Below are positions 54,281 through 62,760 of a stretch of DNA of 64,000 nt, piece after piece. Each line of letters opens with the position of its first letter. Position 1 is the stretch's first letter. Both the position numbers and the translations under genes were made by a program. The notes under the pieces are model-generated. The model did no database searches and had not been told where the DNA came from. It saw only the letters and a list, made by a program, of their open reading frames with translations. This DNA is from Paenibacillus sp. RUD330. Its GTDB lineage: Bacteria; Bacillota; Bacilli; Paenibacillales; Paenibacillaceae. The stretch covers positions 5,326,001 to 5,390,000 of the forward strand of contig NZ_CP022655.2 in NCBI RefSeq assembly GCF_002243345.2, written 5' to 3'.

Positions 54281-54330
54281 AAAAAGGAGCGGTGCCGTCA
54301 TTCAATGGGATGACTGACGGCGCCGCTCCT
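54281..54330 (-). terminator. Intrinsic terminator after the repeat-tailed cupin gene
   Basis: Leftward AGGAGCGGCGCCGTCA pairs with TGACGGCACCGCTCCT and is followed by TTTT. Confidence 0.9.
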
Positions 54331-54341
54331 CTGCAGACGAC

Positions 54342-55529
54342 TTATCCGTTCTCTCGGGCGGCTGCCGGAGCGAAACGTCCGCCCCCGCCATACATGTACA
54401 TTTCGGCTTCCTCCGACTGGACAGCGCCCATGTAGCCCTCATGCCCCTCATGCTGAACAGCCGGGGATTTGTACAGATAGGCATGGCCGTACGAGCCCGG
54501 CATTTCCTGCATTTCCGGCATCACCTGCCCGCCGCCATATCCATGGCCGTACATGCCGGGTCCCCCTTGCATCCCAAGCATCATCTGACCTCCGCCATAT
54601 CCATGGCCGTACATGCCGTGTCCCCCTTGCATCTCAGGCATCACCTGACCGCCGCCATATCCATGGCCGTACATGCCGGGTCCCCCTTGCATCTCAGGCA
54701 TCATCTGACCGCCGCCATATCCATGGCCGTACATGCCGGGTCCCCCTTGCATCCCAGGCATCATCTGACCGCCGCCATATCCATGGCCGTACATGCCGGG
54801 TCCCCCTTGCATCCCAGGCATCATCTGACCGCCGCCATATCCATGGCCGTACATGCCGGGTCCCTCTTGCATCCCAGGCATCATCTGACCGCCGCCATAT
54901 CCATGGCCGTACATGCCGGGTCCCCCTTGCATTTCCGGCATCACCTGACCGCCGCCATATCCATGGCCGTACATGCCGGGAGCCTCCTGCAGCGCCTGGA
55001 CCTTGCCGCAGCCCGGAGGCGGCCCAAGAATGAGGGACTGCTGGATCGGCGCCACGGCCTTGGCATATTCTTCTTCATCCACGCAGTACGCGAGGTTCAT
55101 GATTTCCTTGGGCGTGAAGCGGAGAAAGTCCGAGCCATAGACGATATCCGGAGTCGGCTGATCGAATATCGTCAGGATATGGGCCTTCTCCGACAGCGTC
55201 ACGATCCAGTGGAACCAGCCCTTGGGCAAGACGGCCACTTGACCCGGCTTCAGCTTGCAGTTCATCAGCTTCTGAGTGAACGGATCGAATACGGAGGTCA
55301 TGACTTCGCCGCTGATGACGAAGACCAGCTCCGTCACATTGGTATGCCAATGGGGCTGAACGATGATGCCTTTCGTCAAGTGAACGTTGAATAGGCCGGT
55401 CCGGATGGCCGGGAGCTGCTCGCCGAACAGCTGCGTAATGTAGTTGTGCGAATCTCGCTTGAAATTCAGCACCTCATTGGAGTCTGCGCATAAGGTCAGA
55501 TTCGGGGATTGCAGGACGGAATCGGTCAC
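54342..55529 (-). CDS. Cupin protein with 20-residue repeat tail (spore-surface-like)
   Basis: 395 residues from GTG 55529, which has GGAGG nine bases before it; earlier codons in the frame lack a site. The N-terminal half is a cupin: PHWHTNVTELVFVISGEV (metal-type His and Glu) and LKPGQVAVLPKGWFHWIV. From about residue 180 the chain becomes GMYGHGYGGGQMMPGMQGGP-type repeats: eight 20-residue units and a ninth, degraded one, ending SYGHAYLYK. Cupins with Gly-rich tails occur in spore coats and in oxalate decarboxylase-like proteins, so a coat or surface role is inferred. The tail is rich in Met, Tyr and His, which would bind metals or crosslink. Confidence 0.88.
   Translation of the reverse strand: MTDSVLQSPNLTLCADSNEVLNFKRDSHNYITQLFGEQLPAIRTGLFNVHLTKGIIVQPHWHTNVTELVFVISGEVMTSVFDPFTQKLMNCKLKPGQVAVLPKGWFHWIVTLSEKAHILTIFDQPTPDIVYGSDFLRFTPKEIMNLAYCVDEEEYAKAVAPIQQSLILGPPPGCGKVQALQEAPGMYGHGYGGGQVMPEMQGGPGMYGHGYGGGQMMPGMQEGPGMYGHGYGGGQMMPGMQGGPGMYGHGYGGGQMMPGMQGGPGMYGHGYGGGQMMPEMQGGPGMYGHGYGGGQVMPEMQGGHGMYGHGYGGGQMMLGMQGGPGMYGHGYGGGQVMPEMQEMPGSYGHAYLYKSPAVQHEGHEGYMGAVQSEEAEMYMYGGGGRFAPAAARENG
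54481..54990 (-). repeat. 60-base tandem repeat inside the cupin gene
   Basis: Eight near-identical units and a diverged ninth, period exactly 60 bases, encode the Gly-Tyr-Met tail. Units vary mostly at Met/Val and Gly/Glu codons. In-frame gain or loss of units would leave the protein readable. Confidence 0.97.
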
Positions 55530-55623
55530 GATCTTGTTCCTCCACTCTAGGTTGCAGTCTAGTTCACTGTATGCCCAGAACGGCTGATCTGCTCCTCCTG
55601 CCGGCAAGCCCGTTCCTGCATCC

Positions 55624-55659
55624 AAAAAAAGAAAAAAGCACGGGCACAAGCCCGCGCTT
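55624..55659 (-). terminator. Intrinsic terminator after the second chemoreceptor gene
   Basis: Leftward GCGCGGGC-TTGT-GCCCGTGC then TTTTTTCTTTTTTT. Confidence 0.92.
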
Positions 55660-55666
55660 CCTCCAC

Positions 55667-57367
55667 CTATTCGATCTTGAACCGGTCGACCATCCGCTTC
55701 ATTTCTTCCGCCATGGCGGAGAGGCTGCTGGCCGAAGCATGGATCTCTTCCATCGATGCGAGCTGCTCCTCGGTCGAGGCCGCGGCTTCCTCCGAACCGG
55801 CCGCATGGGACTGGGCGATGCCGGCGATCTGCGAGGCCGAGTCGGCGACCTCCTGAATGCTGCCCGTAATCTGCTTCACAACGGCCGCCATTTCCTCGAT
55901 ATGCGGGATCATGTTTTCGGTGCCGGACAGAATCCGGGAGAACTTCTCCGAGGTGAGCTCCGAGATGCTCAGTCCCTGCTGCGCGCCAGCGACGACCTCG
56001 CTCATGATGGCGACGGATGCTTCCGTGTCCTGCTGGATGCCGGCGATCAAGGCGGCGATGTTCTTGGCCGATTGCTGCGATTGCTCCGCAAGCGCCCTTA
56101 CTTCGCCTGCCACGACTCCGAAGCCTTTGCCGTGTTCGCCGGCGCGGGCGGCTTCGATCGCCGCGTTCAGGGCGAGCAGGTTCGTCTGCCGGGCCAGATC
56201 TGCGATGACTTTCAGAATGCCGCCGATCTGACGGGAACGTCCGGAGAGAGAGCCGATCACCTCATTGGATCTTTGGACCGACTCATGGATGAATCTCATC
56301 TGGTTCAGGTTGTCCTCCACATACCGGCTTCCATCCTCCGCCTCGCCGAACGTCTGTCGGGAGAACTGCAGCACGCTCTCGGAGCCCGCCGAGATGAGCT
56401 TGGCGCCTCCAAGCACTTCCTGGAGGGCGTTCTGGTTCTGATCCAGCCGCACCGTCGTCATCTCGGCGCCGCCCGCGATTTCCTGAATCGCGGAGGCGAC
56501 CGTCTCGGCAGCCTTGCCCGACTGCTGCGCCCCTACCTTGAGCTGCTCGGCGGATGCGGCCAGCTGTCCGGCGCTTCCGGCAATGCCCCCGATCATTTCT
56601 TTCAGTCCGACCGTCATCTCATGGAAGGCTTCGTTCAGTCGGTGAATTTCGTCCCGTCCGCGGATGACGAGCTTGTCCCCCGTCAGATCCCCCTCCGCGA
56701 CCCGCTTCACCGAAGCGGACAGCCGGATGAGCGGACGGGTGAGGAACCACGACACGAGGCTGCCCAACGCCAGCGCGACCAGAGCGGCGGCCGTGCTGAT
56801 GACGATGACGGCGATCAAGCCTGCATGCGCCTGGTCTCCCGCTTTCTTGACATTGTCGGGGATGACGGTGCCGCCCATCCATTCCGCCATGGAATCCGCC
56901 TGGCTCGTAATGGATTCGCTGACGGGAAGAATGATCGTGACGCCTTCTTCCGCCGCCTTTTTCTTATTGCTCAAATAACTGTTCATCACCTTCACGGTTA
57001 CTTGCTTGAATTGCTGATTGGCCTCGCCAATCTCTTTCAGGCGTTTTTTGGACTCCTCCAATACGGCAAGCTCAAGCCCGTTTTTGACGGCGGCGTCGAT
57101 CCGGCTGTTGGCGTCATAGATCTGGGTTTTGTACTTGGCGTCTCCATACAGCATATATGCGCGGAAAGCGCTGATCTGCACCGCGGAATCGGTCTGGATG
57201 GATTGGGCGAGAGACCTCAGTTCACCGGCCGTATTGACGATGTAGTCATAGGATTTCTTCGTATCCTCCACGTTGTGGATCGTAAAGACGGATGACAGTC
57301 CAAACAACAAGGAAACCAAAACAAAGCTGCTGATCAGCTTCATTCTAATGTTGAAATTAATCTTCAT
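55667..57367 (-). CDS. Methyl-accepting chemotaxis protein
   Basis: 566 residues from ATG 57367 (GGAGGGATCC upstream). First helix about 9-30, a small four-helix-bundle sensor, second helix about 180-205 ([20 protein letters not shown]), a HAMP domain ([20 protein letters not shown]) and a signalling hairpin with [20 protein letters not shown]. The ligand is unknown. A sensor domain with [19 protein letters not shown] is notable only for its charge. Monocistronic. Confidence 0.95.
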   Translation of the reverse strand: MKINFNIRMKLISSFVLVSLLFGLSSVFTIHNVEDTKKSYDYIVNTAGELRSLAQSIQTDSAVQISAFRAYMLYGDAKYKTQIYDANSRIDAAVKNGLELAVLEESKKRLKEIGEANQQFKQVTVKVMNSYLSNKKKAAEEGVTIILPVSESITSQADSMAEWMGGTVIPDNVKKAGDQAHAGLIAVIVISTAAALVALALGSLVSWFLTRPLIRLSASVKRVAEGDLTGDKLVIRGRDEIHRLNEAFHEMTVGLKEMIGGIAGSAGQLAASAEQLKVGAQQSGKAAETVASAIQEIAGGAEMTTVRLDQNQNALQEVLGGAKLISAGSESVLQFSRQTFGEAEDGSRYVEDNLNQMRFIHESVQRSNEVIGSLSGRSRQIGGILKVIADLARQTNLLALNAAIEAARAGEHGKGFGVVAGEVRALAEQSQQSAKNIAALIAGIQQDTEASVAIMSEVVAGAQQGLSISELTSEKFSRILSGTENMIPHIEEMAAVVKQITGSIQEVADSASQIAGIAQSHAAGSEEAAASTEEQLASMEEIHASASSLSAMAEEMKRMVDRFKIE

Positions 57368-57597
57368 GGGGTCAGTGGATCCCTCCGTGTCAAAAGATAC
57401 GTATGTTATCGACGGAGTGGAGAAAAATATTGAGGAATGGTAAAAAGTGATTGGCAGGCTTTCAGTTTGGATGGAATAGAGATCATCGAGGAACTTGCCG
57501 GGCATCAGCTTGCGGGCGAATCGACGGCGCGTGGAAGCGGCCAAGGTATAAGCTCCCCGGCCGTTCGGCCATGCTAACAAGCAGGGAGGTGAAGGCA

Positions 57598-57750
57598 ATG
57601 GCCAAGGATGTTCTTTGCGAAGTGAACTCCTGCCGGCACTGGGCTGCCGGCAATCAATGCGCGGCTACGTCCATCTATGTCGTCAGCCACAGCAAAAAAG
57701 CCAGCAATTCCGAAGAGACGGACTGCAAAACGTTCGAACCGAAAATTTGA
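57598..57750 (+). CDS. Small cysteine-rich DUF1540 protein
   Basis: 50 residues, start ATG 57598 directly after GGGAGGTGAAGGCA. Four cysteines ([27 protein letters not shown]) match DUF1540, which is common and often present in several copies in spore-formers, with unknown function. The Cys pattern suggests metal binding or disulphides. It is divergent from the chemoreceptor gene 230 bases away. Confidence 0.88.
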   Translation: MAKDVLCEVNSCRHWAAGNQCAATSIYVVSHSKKASNSEETDCKTFEPKI

Positions 57751-57758
57751 ATCCACTC

Positions 57759-57788
57759 GGACAGCCGACCGCCGGCTGTCCGTTTTCA
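57759..57788 (+). terminator. Intrinsic terminator after DUF1540 gene
   Basis: GGACAGCCG pairs with CGGCTGTCC around ACCGC, followed by GTTTTCATTT. Confidence 0.8.
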
Positions 57789-57811
57789 TTTCCGGCTCCC
57801 CTCTAGCATAA

Positions 57812-57840
57812 CCAACAGTGATAATGATTATCACTGTTGG
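57812..57840. promoter_or_regulatory. Perfect 29-base palindrome with Fur-box core
   Basis: 14 base pairs on each side of a central G, with the core TGATAATGATTATCA, an exact 7-1-7 Fur box (PerR and Zur boxes are similar). It lies between two terminators and no start codon with a ribosome site follows on either strand for at least 100 bases, so its target is unclear. Confidence 0.75.
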
Positions 57841-57975
57841 CGAAAAATGTTCAACCGACTCCCCTTGCCAGCTTGAATCAGCCCCTCGAATGCCTCGATT
57901 GCCATCTTCCCCACCCGAGGACGCCTGCCGCTCCGAGCGCCATCAGATCCCGCCTAGAAGCCAAGCCTTGGACGC

Positions 57976-58007
57976 AAAAAAGCCGCCCGGCCTCCTGGCC
58001 GGACGGC
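57976..58007 (-). terminator. Intrinsic terminator after the DEAD-box helicase gene
   Basis: Leftward GCCGTCCGGCC-AGGA-GGCCGGGCGGC then TTTTTT. Confidence 0.9.
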
Positions 58008-58047
58008 TGACGCCGCTCTTGCTTGCTGATGCGTTCCTGGCCGCTGC

Positions 58048-59460
58048 TTAGCGGCCCTTGTTCGCCGGAGCCGCGGTGCGCTCTCCTGCCGGGCGCTGTC
58101 CGCCGCGGCGCTGCCAGCCCTGCTTGGCTCCTTGCCCCGACTGGCCGCCTTGGCCGGCTCCCTGCTTGGCTTGGCCGCCTCCGCTTCCCTGGGAACCTTG
58201 CTTCGCCTGCGCGCCTTGGCCGCCGCGGCCGCCCTGCCTCGCTTGGCCGCCTCCGCCCTTGGAGGAGCCTTGCTTCGCCTGCGCGGCCGGCTTCTCCGAC
58301 GGTGCCGGAGCCCCCAGCATCGGGTATGGATGGTCGGTCACAACCGGGATTTTCTTCTTCGTCACCTTCTCGATATCCTTGAGGTAAGGAAGCTCCTCCA
58401 CCTCGCAGAACGAAACGGCGATTCCGCTATGTCCGGCCCTGCCTGTACGGCCGATCCGGTGCACGTACGTCTCGGGCATGTTGGGCAGATTGAACTGGAT
58501 GACATGGGACAGCTCGTCGATATCGATGCCGCGGGCGGCGATATCGGTCGCTACGAGCACCCGCGTCGCTCCCTTCTTGAAGTTGCTCAGAGCAGCCTGT
58601 CGCGCGTTCTGGGACTTGTCGCCGTGAATCGCCTGGGCGGATATGCTTTTCTTCGCCAGACCCTTCGCGACGCGGTCCGCTCCATGCTTCGTGCGGGTGA
58701 AGACAAGCACCGAGGAGATCGTCTCGTCCTGCAGCAGATGGGTAAGCAGGGACAGCTTGTTTTCCTTGTCGACGAGGTACACCGACTGCTCGATCCGATC
58801 GACCGTCGAGGACACCGGGGTGATTTCGATCTTGACCGGATTCACGAGCAGCGACTCCACGAGACGGGCGATCTCCGGAGGCATCGTAGCGGAGAAGAAC
58901 AGCGTCTGCCGCTTGGCGGGCAGCCTGGTCATGATCTTCTTCACGTCGTTGATGAAGCCCATGTCGAGCATGCGGTCGGCTTCGTCCAGCACAAGCACTT
59001 CGACATGCTGCAGATCGGCATGCTTCTGGTTGATGAGGTCGATCAGACGGCCCGGCGTCGCGATCAGGATATCCGTGCCGCGCTGCAGCTGCTGCTCCTG
59101 GCCGTGCTGGGATACGCCGCCGACGATGACGACGCTGCGCAGCTCCGTGAACCGGCTGTAGGCCTTGATATTTTCTTCGATCTGGATGGCGAGCTCCCGC
59201 GTCGGCGTCAGGATGAGCGAGCGGATGACCCGCTTGCCCGAAGGCTTCCCGCCGCCCGGACGTCCGGCGCTCAGCTTCTGGATGATCGGAATGGAGAACG
59301 CAGCGGTCTTGCCTGTGCCGGTCTGGGCGCAGCCGAGGACGTCCCGTCCTTCAAGCGCAGCCGGAATCGCCTTCTCCTGGATCGGCGTAGGCTGCGTATA
59401 GTTTTCTTTGCTCAGCGCCTTGAGAATGGCCGGCGCGATGTTCAGTTCTTCGAATTTCAT
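58048..59460 (-). CDS. DEAD-box ATP-dependent RNA helicase (RhlE/CshA type)
   Basis: 470 residues. The helicase core occupies 1-375 with Q motif (FEELNIAPAILKALSKENYT), motif I AQTGTGKTAAF, PTRELAIQ, DEAD in VLVLDEADRMLD, SAT, and motif VI HRIGRTGRAG. The C-terminal 90 residues are a low-complexity Gly/Gln/Lys tail with GGQAKQGSQG-type repeats, typical of RNA-binding or condensation-prone tails. Roles in ribosome assembly, RNA decay or cold growth are known for the family. TAGGAGACC before ATG 59460. Confidence 0.96.
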   Translation of the reverse strand: MKFEELNIAPAILKALSKENYTQPTPIQEKAIPAALEGRDVLGCAQTGTGKTAAFSIPIIQKLSAGRPGGGKPSGKRVIRSLILTPTRELAIQIEENIKAYSRFTELRSVVIVGGVSQHGQEQQLQRGTDILIATPGRLIDLINQKHADLQHVEVLVLDEADRMLDMGFINDVKKIMTRLPAKRQTLFFSATMPPEIARLVESLLVNPVKIEITPVSSTVDRIEQSVYLVDKENKLSLLTHLLQDETISSVLVFTRTKHGADRVAKGLAKKSISAQAIHGDKSQNARQAALSNFKKGATRVLVATDIAARGIDIDELSHVIQFNLPNMPETYVHRIGRTGRAGHSGIAVSFCEVEELPYLKDIEKVTKKKIPVVTDHPYPMLGAPAPSEKPAAQAKQGSSKGGGGQARQGGRGGQGAQAKQGSQGSGGGQAKQGAGQGGQSGQGAKQGWQRRGGQRPAGERTAAPANKGR

Positions 59461-59590
59461 ATGGTCTCCTATGTTAAACGTCTATTTTCGCGTGTGCTCA
59501 CGAACCGTTCCTCTCCATCATAACCCATCGTAGAGCCGGAATACAGGATCATTGGCAGAAGCCGCTTCCATTCAGGCTCCGGAACCGTCC

Positions 59591-59619
59591 AAAAAAGCAG
59601 GCCGCCAGTGGCAGCCTGC
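59591..59619 (-). terminator. Intrinsic terminator after the MFS gene of the MerR operon
   Basis: Leftward GCAGGCTGCC-ACT-GGCGGCCTGC then TTTTTT. Confidence 0.85.
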
Positions 59620-59647
59620 ATGCTTTGGGCATGATCGGGAACATTCA

Positions 59648-60892
59648 TCAATGGGCAGCCTCGACCTCATCGACATGCTTCACATGCTTGCGATTGGCGA
59701 GAATGTAGGCCACCGAGACGAGCACGAAGGCGGCTCCTACGATGAACGGCACATGGGGATTGAACCACTCGGCCAGCTTGCCCGCAAAATAAGGCGCGAT
59801 CGCGCCGCCGAGAAACCGCAGGAAGCTGTAGGCGGCGGAAGCCGTCGAACGCTCGACGGGAGCCGCGTTCATGACGCCTGTCGTGATCAGCGTGTTGTTG
59901 TTGCCGAGCAGAGCCCCTGCAAAGATGACGCAGGCGATGACAACCCAATGGATGTCGGTCCAGATGCCCATCGCCAGCAGCGTGAGGCCGAACAGCGCCA
60001 GCATGACCGCCATCGATTTGACGGTGCCGAACGCCCGCTGGAGCTTCGGCGCCATGAACACGGAGGTGGAGGCGAGCAGAATCCCCCAGCCGAGGAAGAC
60101 GTAGCCGATGCCGTGGATGTCCAGTCCCATGACGAAGGGAGCGTAAGCCATCAGGGTGAAGAAGCCGAAGTTGTACAAGCATGCCGTGAGTCCGAAAACG
60201 ACAAGCGACCGATGCTTCATCGCCTTGAACGGATCCAGGAGGGAAGCCGACAGCTTCTTCTGGGCATAAGCCGGCGTCTTCGGCGCGGCCGACTTCGGCA
60301 TCAAGAACGTCAGCGCGATGAAAGCGAGCACCATCAAGGCAGCGACGCCGAGGAACGGTCCTCTCCAGGAAATCGAGCCGAGCTCACCGCCGAGGAGGGG
60401 GCCGACCGAGATGCCGAGACCGATGGCCGCTTCATAGAGGATGATCGCTTTGGCGACGCCGCTGCGGGAGAGCGACACGATCGCCGTCAGCGCGGTGGCT
60501 ACGAACAGCGCATTGCCGAGGCCCCAGCCGCCGCGGTAGCCGACAAGCTCCCATATCCCGTTCGAGAAGCCGCCGAGGGCGGAGAAGATGGCAATGATGA
60601 CGACGCCGAGCAGCAGCGTCCGCTTCATGCCGAGCCGGGAGGTGATCGTGCCGGTGATCAGCATGGCGACAGCCATGACGGCGTTATAGCTGGTGAACAG
60701 CAGGCTGACCTGGCTCGGCGTCGCATTCAGCTTTTCGGATATGGCCGGCAGGATGGGATCGACCAGCCCGATTCCCATGAAGGCGATAATGCCGGCAAAA
60801 AAAACGGCCCATACGGCGCGCGGCTGATTGAGAATGCCGCTGCGCGCGGCGGGCAAATCATGCTCTGCTGCAGGTTGGGTTGTATTGGCCAC
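59648..60892 (-). CDS. MFS multidrug-type exporter
   Basis: 414 residues, twelve helices, DHA1 drug:proton antiporter group related to YitG/YmfD-like pumps. It has a FAGIIAFMGIGLVDPILPAI first helix, the loop signature ITGTITSRLGMKRTLL and the motif C-like GISVGPLLGGELGSISWRGPF. Start GTG 60892; its ribosome binding site TAGGAG includes the stop codon of the MerR gene twelve bases away, so the two are coupled. The MerR protein probably regulates both. Confidence 0.94.
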   Translation of the reverse strand: MANTTQPAAEHDLPAARSGILNQPRAVWAVFFAGIIAFMGIGLVDPILPAISEKLNATPSQVSLLFTSYNAVMAVAMLITGTITSRLGMKRTLLLGVVIIAIFSALGGFSNGIWELVGYRGGWGLGNALFVATALTAIVSLSRSGVAKAIILYEAAIGLGISVGPLLGGELGSISWRGPFLGVAALMVLAFIALTFLMPKSAAPKTPAYAQKKLSASLLDPFKAMKHRSLVVFGLTACLYNFGFFTLMAYAPFVMGLDIHGIGYVFLGWGILLASTSVFMAPKLQRAFGTVKSMAVMLALFGLTLLAMGIWTDIHWVVIACVIFAGALLGNNNTLITTGVMNAAPVERSTASAAYSFLRFLGGAIAPYFAGKLAEWFNPHVPFIVGAAFVLVSVAYILANRKHVKHVDEVEAAH

Positions 60893-60904
60893 GAAGGCTC
60901 ACTC

Positions 60905-61324
60905 CTATTCGATTTCGTATCTGATTTTCGCTTCCTGAATTTTATCCTTCAGCTCGATGAATTCCGATCGGATCTTCACGATCTTGGCGATCTTCTGATC
61001 CATCATCTTCAGCTGCTTCTCCACCGTCTTCTCCATATCGCCGATCATGGAGCGCTTGCGTTCGATATCCTCCACGATGCGGATGCCGTCCCGCAGCACG
61101 CTCAGCTCTTCGCCGATGGACACGTATTCCTGAAGCTCCTGCAGCGAGAAGCCGAGCGCATCGCGGGCATTGATGATCTTCTTCAACTTCTCCACATCGG
61201 ATTCGGTGTACAGGCGGAAGCCTCCCTCGCTCCGTTCCGGAGCCAGAAGCCCGATCTCTTCGTAATAGCGCACTGTGCGCTTCGTCAGGCCGCACAGGTT
61301 GGCGACATCTTCGATTTTGTAGAT
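60905..61324 (-). CDS. MerR-family regulator, apparent ATC start
   Basis: 139 residues when begun at ATC 61324. The N-terminus then reads (M)YKIEDVANLCGLTKRTVRYY, exactly where MerR proteins start, and AAGAAGGG lies six bases before it. An in-frame TAG occurs a few codons upstream, and no ATG, GTG or TTG lies between it and the GTG at 61273, which would delete the first recognition helix. The C-terminal part is a long coiled coil (about 80-135) and no metal Cys set is present, so it is of the drug-sensing type. It shares an operon with the MFS exporter. Confidence 0.85.
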   Translation of the reverse strand: MYKIEDVANLCGLTKRTVRYYEEIGLLAPERSEGGFRLYTESDVEKLKKIINARDALGFSLQELQEYVSIGEELSVLRDGIRIVEDIERKRSMIGDMEKTVEKQLKMMDQKIAKIVKIRSEFIELKDKIQEAKIRYEIE

Positions 61325-61371
61325 CGTTATCCCTTCTTTCTATATTATTTATTACTAAAACAATTATCTCA

Positions 61372-61406
61372 AAGATACCACTTCCTAACCTTAACGTCAA
61401 CGTTAA
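61372..61406 (-). promoter_or_regulatory. Promoter and MerR-type operator of the MerR-MFS operon
   Basis: Leftward TTGACG (61395-61400), 17-base spacer, TATCTT (61372-61377). A perfect dyad TTAACGT-TG-ACGTTAA (61391-61406) covers the -35 hexamer, a typical autoregulatory site. Confidence 0.65.
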
Positions 61407-61459
61407 CTTCTCCCTATCCGTGTCTAAGCATCCGAATCAGCTGCAACTTTTGGGCATAG

Positions 61460-61495
61460 AAAAAGCGGAGCCTCCTGTCCGGTCGGCCCCGCTTG
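61460..61495 (-). terminator. Intrinsic terminator downstream of VanY-like gene
   Basis: Leftward AAGCGGGGCC pairs with GGCTCCGCTT, followed by TTT, about 130 bases after the vanY-like stop. The 61496-61624 stretch between holds nothing recognisable. Confidence 0.8.
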
Positions 61496-61624
61496 CATGC
61501 GGCTGATATAGGATGTTCTCCCATCTCATATTCATGGATCCGACTCCATGATCATTCCGATGCTCTTGGAATGCTTCTGTCATCGGCTGTCGTTCGCGCT
61601 GGTCTCCTATGCGTAGTTGCCCGA

Positions 61625-62497
61625 TCAATCCATCCGGACCGTTACAATGACCCCGTCCGAATTGTTGCCGGACAGCTCGTACGATTTTCCCGCCGGAATC
61701 TTCACTGTCGTCTTTCCCCGGACGGGATGGTAGGAAATCCGGTATTCCGCCCCTTCGACTTCCGTTTCGATCGTCCCCTGGTCCTTCAGCAGGTCGAGAT
61801 ATTCCTCCAGCACAAGTCCTTCCCGGTGAATGACTGCGCTGTGCGGCAAGCCTACGTAGCGGAAATGCCAGGGCTCGTAGCGGATGCCGGTCACATCCGT
61901 CTTGTCCTCCGGATACCTCAGGATGAATCCGTACTTCCATGCGTTCTTTTTCAGCCACTTGCCTTCCGGAGCCTTGCTCATCTCGGCGCGGCTGGAGCCG
62001 ATATCCAGGGACAGGCCCAGATTATGCTCGCTATGTCCTGGCGGAAGCGCCGAATTGCCCCCAAGCTCGCGGTAGAGCTTGGCCTGCTCCTCGTTGCTCC
62101 GATAGCCGCTGCTGATCAGAAAATGGTTGACCCCATCCTTGTCCGCGTCCTTCACCATCGCAATGAACCGCTTCGCCACGCTCTCGGATAGCCGGATCTT
62201 GTTGTCGAGAAGCCCGTAGCCCTCCAACAGCTCCTTGTGCTCGTACAGATTGACCACATCGGACTTGCCGTCCTTGGAAGGAACGGCATGCTCCTTGTTG
62301 ACGAGCACCAGATCCCCCTGATGGATCCGGGATTTGCCGAGCGATATCGACTGCTCCTTCTCTGCGCCGCTGTCCGGGGCAGCCGATTCTTCCTGCTGCG
62401 AAGGCTTAGGCCCTGCCGTGGACGAAGGCTCGGGATGCGCCGATGCGCAGCCGGCCGCCGCCAGGAGCAGCAGCATTGAAATCCATCTCTTCTTCAT
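61625..62497 (-). CDS. VanY-like D-Ala-D-Ala carboxypeptidase lipoprotein
   Basis: 290 residues. A lipobox-type signal (LLLLAAAGCASA, Cys17) anchors it outside the membrane. The M15B peptidase domain covers about 85-235: ISSGYRSNEEQAKLY, the zinc motif SEHNLGLSLDIG and EPWHFRYVG. It trims the terminal D-Ala of peptidoglycan stem peptides. Standing next to a VanS-like kinase and VanR-like regulator suggests regulation by envelope stress; no vanHAX genes are present. AAAGGAAAAG site. Confidence 0.92.
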   Translation of the reverse strand: MKKRWISMLLLLAAAGCASAHPEPSSTAGPKPSQQEESAAPDSGAEKEQSISLGKSRIHQGDLVLVNKEHAVPSKDGKSDVVNLYEHKELLEGYGLLDNKIRLSESVAKRFIAMVKDADKDGVNHFLISSGYRSNEEQAKLYRELGGNSALPPGHSEHNLGLSLDIGSSRAEMSKAPEGKWLKKNAWKYGFILRYPEDKTDVTGIRYEPWHFRYVGLPHSAVIHREGLVLEEYLDLLKDQGTIETEVEGAEYRISYHPVRGKTTVKIPAGKSYELSGNNSDGVIVTVRMD

Positions 62498-62760
62498 AAG
62501 TCGCTTTTCCTTTCGCTCTGTTCTTGCTCCAGCATAGGGGCAACTAGTTAAAAAGGAGTTGAGGCCTTATAAATTTTTCCTTAAATCGATTATTGCATCC
62601 GTCAGCGGTCGGGCAGGCAATCGGACAGGGCGATCGGCGGATCGATCCGGAATCGGAAACGCCAAACAGCCTCCGCCGGCCGGCGGCCGGGAAGGCATGG
62701 CAGAATCCTTCCTGCTTCATGAAAGGCTTTTGGAGCAGTCGCGCTTGCGGGCGACGCTCT
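62498..62760. other. Intergenic region between VanY-like and VanS-like genes
   Basis: 263 bases. AT-rich from 62540 to 62600, which probably holds the promoter of the vanY-like gene. No credible gene; the leftward open frame over 62544-62831 lacks a ribosome site and overlaps the kinase gene. Confidence 0.5.

Noticed and set aside
57818-58051. Small rightward open frame starting inside the Fur-box palindrome
   Set aside because: No ribosome binding site and a Pro/Arg-rich translation without a recognisable domain.
59552-61459. Rightward open frame of 635 codons opposite the MFS and MerR genes
   Set aside because: Low-complexity Glu/His/Gly/Arg composition, no start signal, and opposite to well-supported genes.
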